Assembly: GCA_963540505.1 (NCBI GenBank)
Contig: CAUTMV010000008.1
Coordinates: 1-64,000 of the forward strand
Origin: Wolinella sp963540505
Lineage (GTDB): Bacteria > Campylobacterota > Campylobacteria > Campylobacterales > Helicobacteraceae
Length of the DNA: 64,000 nt
Direction: 5' to 3'
Shown here: piece after piece, positions 61,936 to 64,000 of the stretch
How positions within the stretch are numbered: position 1 is the first letter of the stretch
Layout of the letters: each line of letters starts with the position of its first letter
The notes under the pieces: model-generated
What the model was told of the DNA's origin: nothing
The model's database searches: none
The model's input: the letters and a program-made list of their open reading frames with translations, nothing else
Made by a program: the position numbers and the translations under genes

Positions 61936-63165
61936 ATGGCAAGAGTATTGATCAGCTCAATAGGCACAGGGAATAGAAACGGCGGATATAGCGAGGCAAT
62001 CTACGGGATTGACAATAGAGTCTATGAGAAGGAGAAGTTTATTGCCAAGGCGTTGTGCGAACATTTAAAAGTAGACAAGCTCTTTTTGGTGGGGACTCAA
62101 AAGTCTATCTGGGGGGCTGTTTTTGAGGATTTTGGCGGGGATTACGAGATGAGCCTAAAAATACTCGAAGCCAAAGAGAATAAAGATTTAGCCGAATTTA
62201 TCCCGAGTATCGAGGAGATCATAGATAAGAAACTGGGCACTAAAGGCTCGAAGTGCTTTATCATTGAATACGGAGTAAACGAAGAAGAGCTATGGGGGAA
62301 TTTTGATAAATTTATGGAAATTTCCAAACATCTAAAGTCAAACGACGAGATACATCTTGACATTACACACTCTTTTCGCTCACTTTCACTCATGAGCTTT
62401 GTTATGAGCGAGTTTACTTCGAATGCATTAGGCAGTGAGCTCAATATACAAGGTGTCTACTATGGCATGCTTGAATACTCGGGTGAAAATAATGGTATAA
62501 CACCCATCGTAAATTTGGTCATGTTTTTTAAATTGCTTAGATGGTCAAGGGCGATAAGGGAGCTTAAAACCTACGGAAATACAAAGGAGATATTAAGGCT
62601 CTTAAAAGAAGACAAAAGTAAGGCGAATAAGTTTGAAAATTTTACAAACGCCCTTAGTATGTCTGATATGATAAGCCTGAAAAGCGCAATAGCAGATCTA
62701 AGAACCGAGATTTCGTTTTTCAAAGATAACAAAAACAAGATCTACAGTCTAATAGGCGATGACTTGGAGGAGTTTATAAAGATGCTTGATGTAGAATCTA
62801 TCTCGCTACTCCAATACCGCATGGCGGAATGGTATTATAAACATCAAAACTACACATCAGGTTATATTATGCTAGCAGAAAGCATTGTGAGTGCCATAGC
62901 AGAGAAATACAATCTAGACACTGGCAAACAATACTCTACCGAAAAAGATAGGAAGAAGGAGTATGGAAGCGATAGGGCTAAGAATATACTAAAGAATCAA
63001 AAAGATGTTATAGGGAATACCTATCGCGAAGTCTTAAGAATACGAAACCGCATAGCGCATGCAGACTCTAAGAATAGCAAATGGAATGTTGAGGCGGAGC
63101 GAAAGATTAAAAATCTACCTCTCTATATAGAAAAAGTCAAAAGTTTATTTAAAAACAAAAAATAG
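61936..63165 (+). CDS. CARF-HEPN ribonuclease (TM1812/Csx1-type), cOA effector
   Basis: 409 residues. An N-terminal CARF-like Rossmann domain starts with VLISSIGTGN and carries the family motif DITHSFRSL at 142-150. The C-terminal HEPN domain has the catalytic R-x4-H motif R370-N-R-I-A-H375. Proteins of this TM1812 group are activated by cyclic oligoadenylate from Cas10 and degrade RNA nonspecifically. With the HD domain lost from Cas10, this is likely the main immune executor. Divergent to csx20 and 2 bases from the RT gene. Confidence 0.92.
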   Translation: MARVLISSIGTGNRNGGYSEAIYGIDNRVYEKEKFIAKALCEHLKVDKLFLVGTQKSIWGAVFEDFGGDYEMSLKILEAKENKDLAEFIPSIEEIIDKKLGTKGSKCFIIEYGVNEEELWGNFDKFMEISKHLKSNDEIHLDITHSFRSLSLMSFVMSEFTSNALGSELNIQGVYYGMLEYSGENNGITPIVNLVMFFKLLRWSRAIRELKTYGNTKEILRLLKEDKSKANKFENFTNALSMSDMISLKSAIADLRTEISFFKDNKNKIYSLIGDDLEEFIKMLDVESISLLQYRMAEWYYKHQNYTSGYIMLAESIVSAIAEKYNLDTGKQYSTEKDRKKEYGSDRAKNILKNQKDVIGNTYREVLRIRNRIAHADSKNSKWNVEAERKIKNLPLYIEKVKSLFKNKK

Positions 63166-63167
63166 AG

Positions 63168-64000
63168 ATGTTTGCCAAGAGCTTAGAGCAAGTATTTACG
63201 AAAAATGCTCTCAGCTCAGCTTTCAATGAAATATCCATGTGCTCCATAGGAATGGATGAGGTTTCGCATACGGATTTCAAGAAAAATTTTGACAAAAATA
63301 TAAAGAACCTGATCCACTCCTTGAATGATGGTAGCTATGCACCAGAGCCTCTGAGAAGAATTAATATCCCAAAAGAGAATTCTAATAGTGCAAGACCCAT
63401 AGGCTTATCCTCCATAAAAGATAAGCTTGTGCAGAGGGTTTTATACTCGGAGCTAAATCCCTACTTTGACGGTTTATTCCTATCAAATTCCTATGCCTAT
63501 CGCCCAAATAAATCAACTTATAGGGCTATAAATAGAGCAAGCAATTTTATCAATGAGGGCGATTCTTGGGTGCTTAGAGCTGATATAAAGGACTTTTTTG
63601 AATCTATAGATCATTCAAAACTGCTACAAATTTTACAAAAACAGATAAAAGAGACGAGAATAATTGACCTAATATCACTATTTTTGAAAACAGGAGGATT
63701 CCTAAGGGGAGACTTCAAGGAGCATAAGAGTGGTGTGAATCAAGGCGACATCATATCACCAATGCTATCAAACATCTATCTTGATTTGATGGATAGATTT
63801 ATAAATAAAACCACGGATAGATTTGTCAGATACGCCGATGATTTTGTCATATTCTTTGACGATCAAGAGAAAGCTATAGAGCTCAAGCAAAAGCTAACTG
63901 GATTCCTAAAAATATTAAATTTATCATTAAATGAGGAAAAAACTAAAATCTTAAATATTAAAGATGGATTTGTCTTCTTGGGCATTCGATTCCTGGGCAG
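63168..64000 (+). CDS. CRISPR-associated reverse transcriptase, 3' end beyond window (possible RT-Cas1)
   Basis: An open frame from the ATG at 63168, two bases after the CARF-HEPN stop, runs to the window end (about 277 residues). The RT motifs are complete: RPIGLSSIKDKLVQR (about 76-90), DIKDFFESIDH, GVNQGDIISPMLSNIYLD, the catalytic RYADDFVIF and SLNEEKTKI...FLGI. It resembles group II intron-derived RTs, but no intron structure or maturase N-terminal region is present. Its operon with a type III effector points to the RT that works with, or is fused to, Cas1 in spacer acquisition from RNA. Cas1 must lie just beyond the edge; whether fused cannot be seen. Confidence 0.9.
   Translation, partial: MFAKSLEQVFTKNALSSAFNEISMCSIGMDEVSHTDFKKNFDKNIKNLIHSLNDGSYAPEPLRRINIPKENSNSARPIGLSSIKDKLVQRVLYSELNPYFDGLFLSNSYAYRPNKSTYRAINRASNFINEGDSWVLRADIKDFFESIDHSKLLQILQKQIKETRIIDLISLFLKTGGFLRGDFKEHKSGVNQGDIISPMLSNIYLDLMDRFINKTTDRFVRYADDFVIFFDDQEKAIELKQKLTGFLKILNLSLNEEKTKILNIKDGFVFLGIRFLG

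Noticed and set aside
63168..64000. Group II intron reverse transcriptase
   Set aside because: No intron 5' end or ribozyme domains are seen, and the gene starts two bases after a CRISPR effector stop in the same direction.

Overview
The window comes from a member of the Campylobacterota, most likely Helicobacteraceae (Helicobacter or a close relative such as Wolinella). This rests on proteins of clear Helicobacter type and on gene neighbourhoods I remember from H. pylori: serS beside an HP1479-like gene; tatB-tatC-queA-rsmG plus two small genes; coaX to hypA; hemC-fxsA-proS-hemA-ispB plus two small genes near dps and flgS. The core is moderately GC-rich by eye, clearly richer than H. pylori. 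It keeps histidine biosynthesis genes (hisG, hisD), a Campylobacter-type major porin and a full hyp set for [NiFe]-hydrogenase maturation.

Layout. 1-3.4 kb (minus): a truncated TPR protein, serS and a small lipoprotein. 3.6-7.1 kb (plus): tatB-tatC-queA-rsmG and two small genes, then tRNA-Ser(GGA). 7.4-10 kb (plus): a small membrane protein and a dCache chemoreceptor. 10.2-24.3 kb (minus): one long co-directional run with hisG, coaX, an envelope pair resembling YfgM/BamB, dut, greA, lpxB, hypA, hypE, an outer-membrane beta-barrel, a helicase, and hypD-hypC-hypB-hypF. 24.9-30 kb: an RRM protein, a TrkA-like protein, tgt and a DUF2157/GDYXXLXY membrane pair. 30-34.6 kb (minus): a compact seven-gene operon built round a P1B-type ATPase with a Ser-Cys-Ala motif where Cys-Pro-Cys is usual, two HMA-like regions, small membrane proteins and a DUF2202 ferritin-like protein. 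I read this as a ferrosome (fez-type) iron-storage organelle cluster. 34.8-47.6 kb (minus): porin, hemC, fxsA, proS, hemA, ispB, hisD, a CNNM/CBS protein, dps, and flgS-flgJ-flgI behind a near-perfect sigma-54 promoter.

From 47.7 kb the window turns into a defence and surface-variation region. A type IIG restriction-modification-specificity gene is interrupted by a G12 tract, and its second target-recognition domain lies out of frame downstream. A TfoX-like gene and a gene remnant follow. Next is a large S6-type serine protease autotransporter whose 5' leader carries a G13 tract at the Shine-Dalgarno position. The last 8 kb is a lower-GC type III-A CRISPR-Cas locus. One operon reads csx20-cas6-cas10-csm2-csm3-csm4-csm5 on the minus strand. 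A divergent operon has a CARF-HEPN ribonuclease of the TM1812/Csx1 group followed by a reverse transcriptase cut by the window end. Cas10 lacks the N-terminal HD nuclease domain but keeps GGDD. The expected logic is cyclic-oligoadenylate signalling to the HEPN RNase with Csx20 as the off-switch, plus RT-assisted spacer uptake from RNA. No CRISPR array is visible inside the window.

A sequence-wide oddity is the abundance of the hexamer GGAATC/GATTCC in the core, roughly nine times chance in a hand-counted stretch, and its lower density in the restriction and CRISPR regions.
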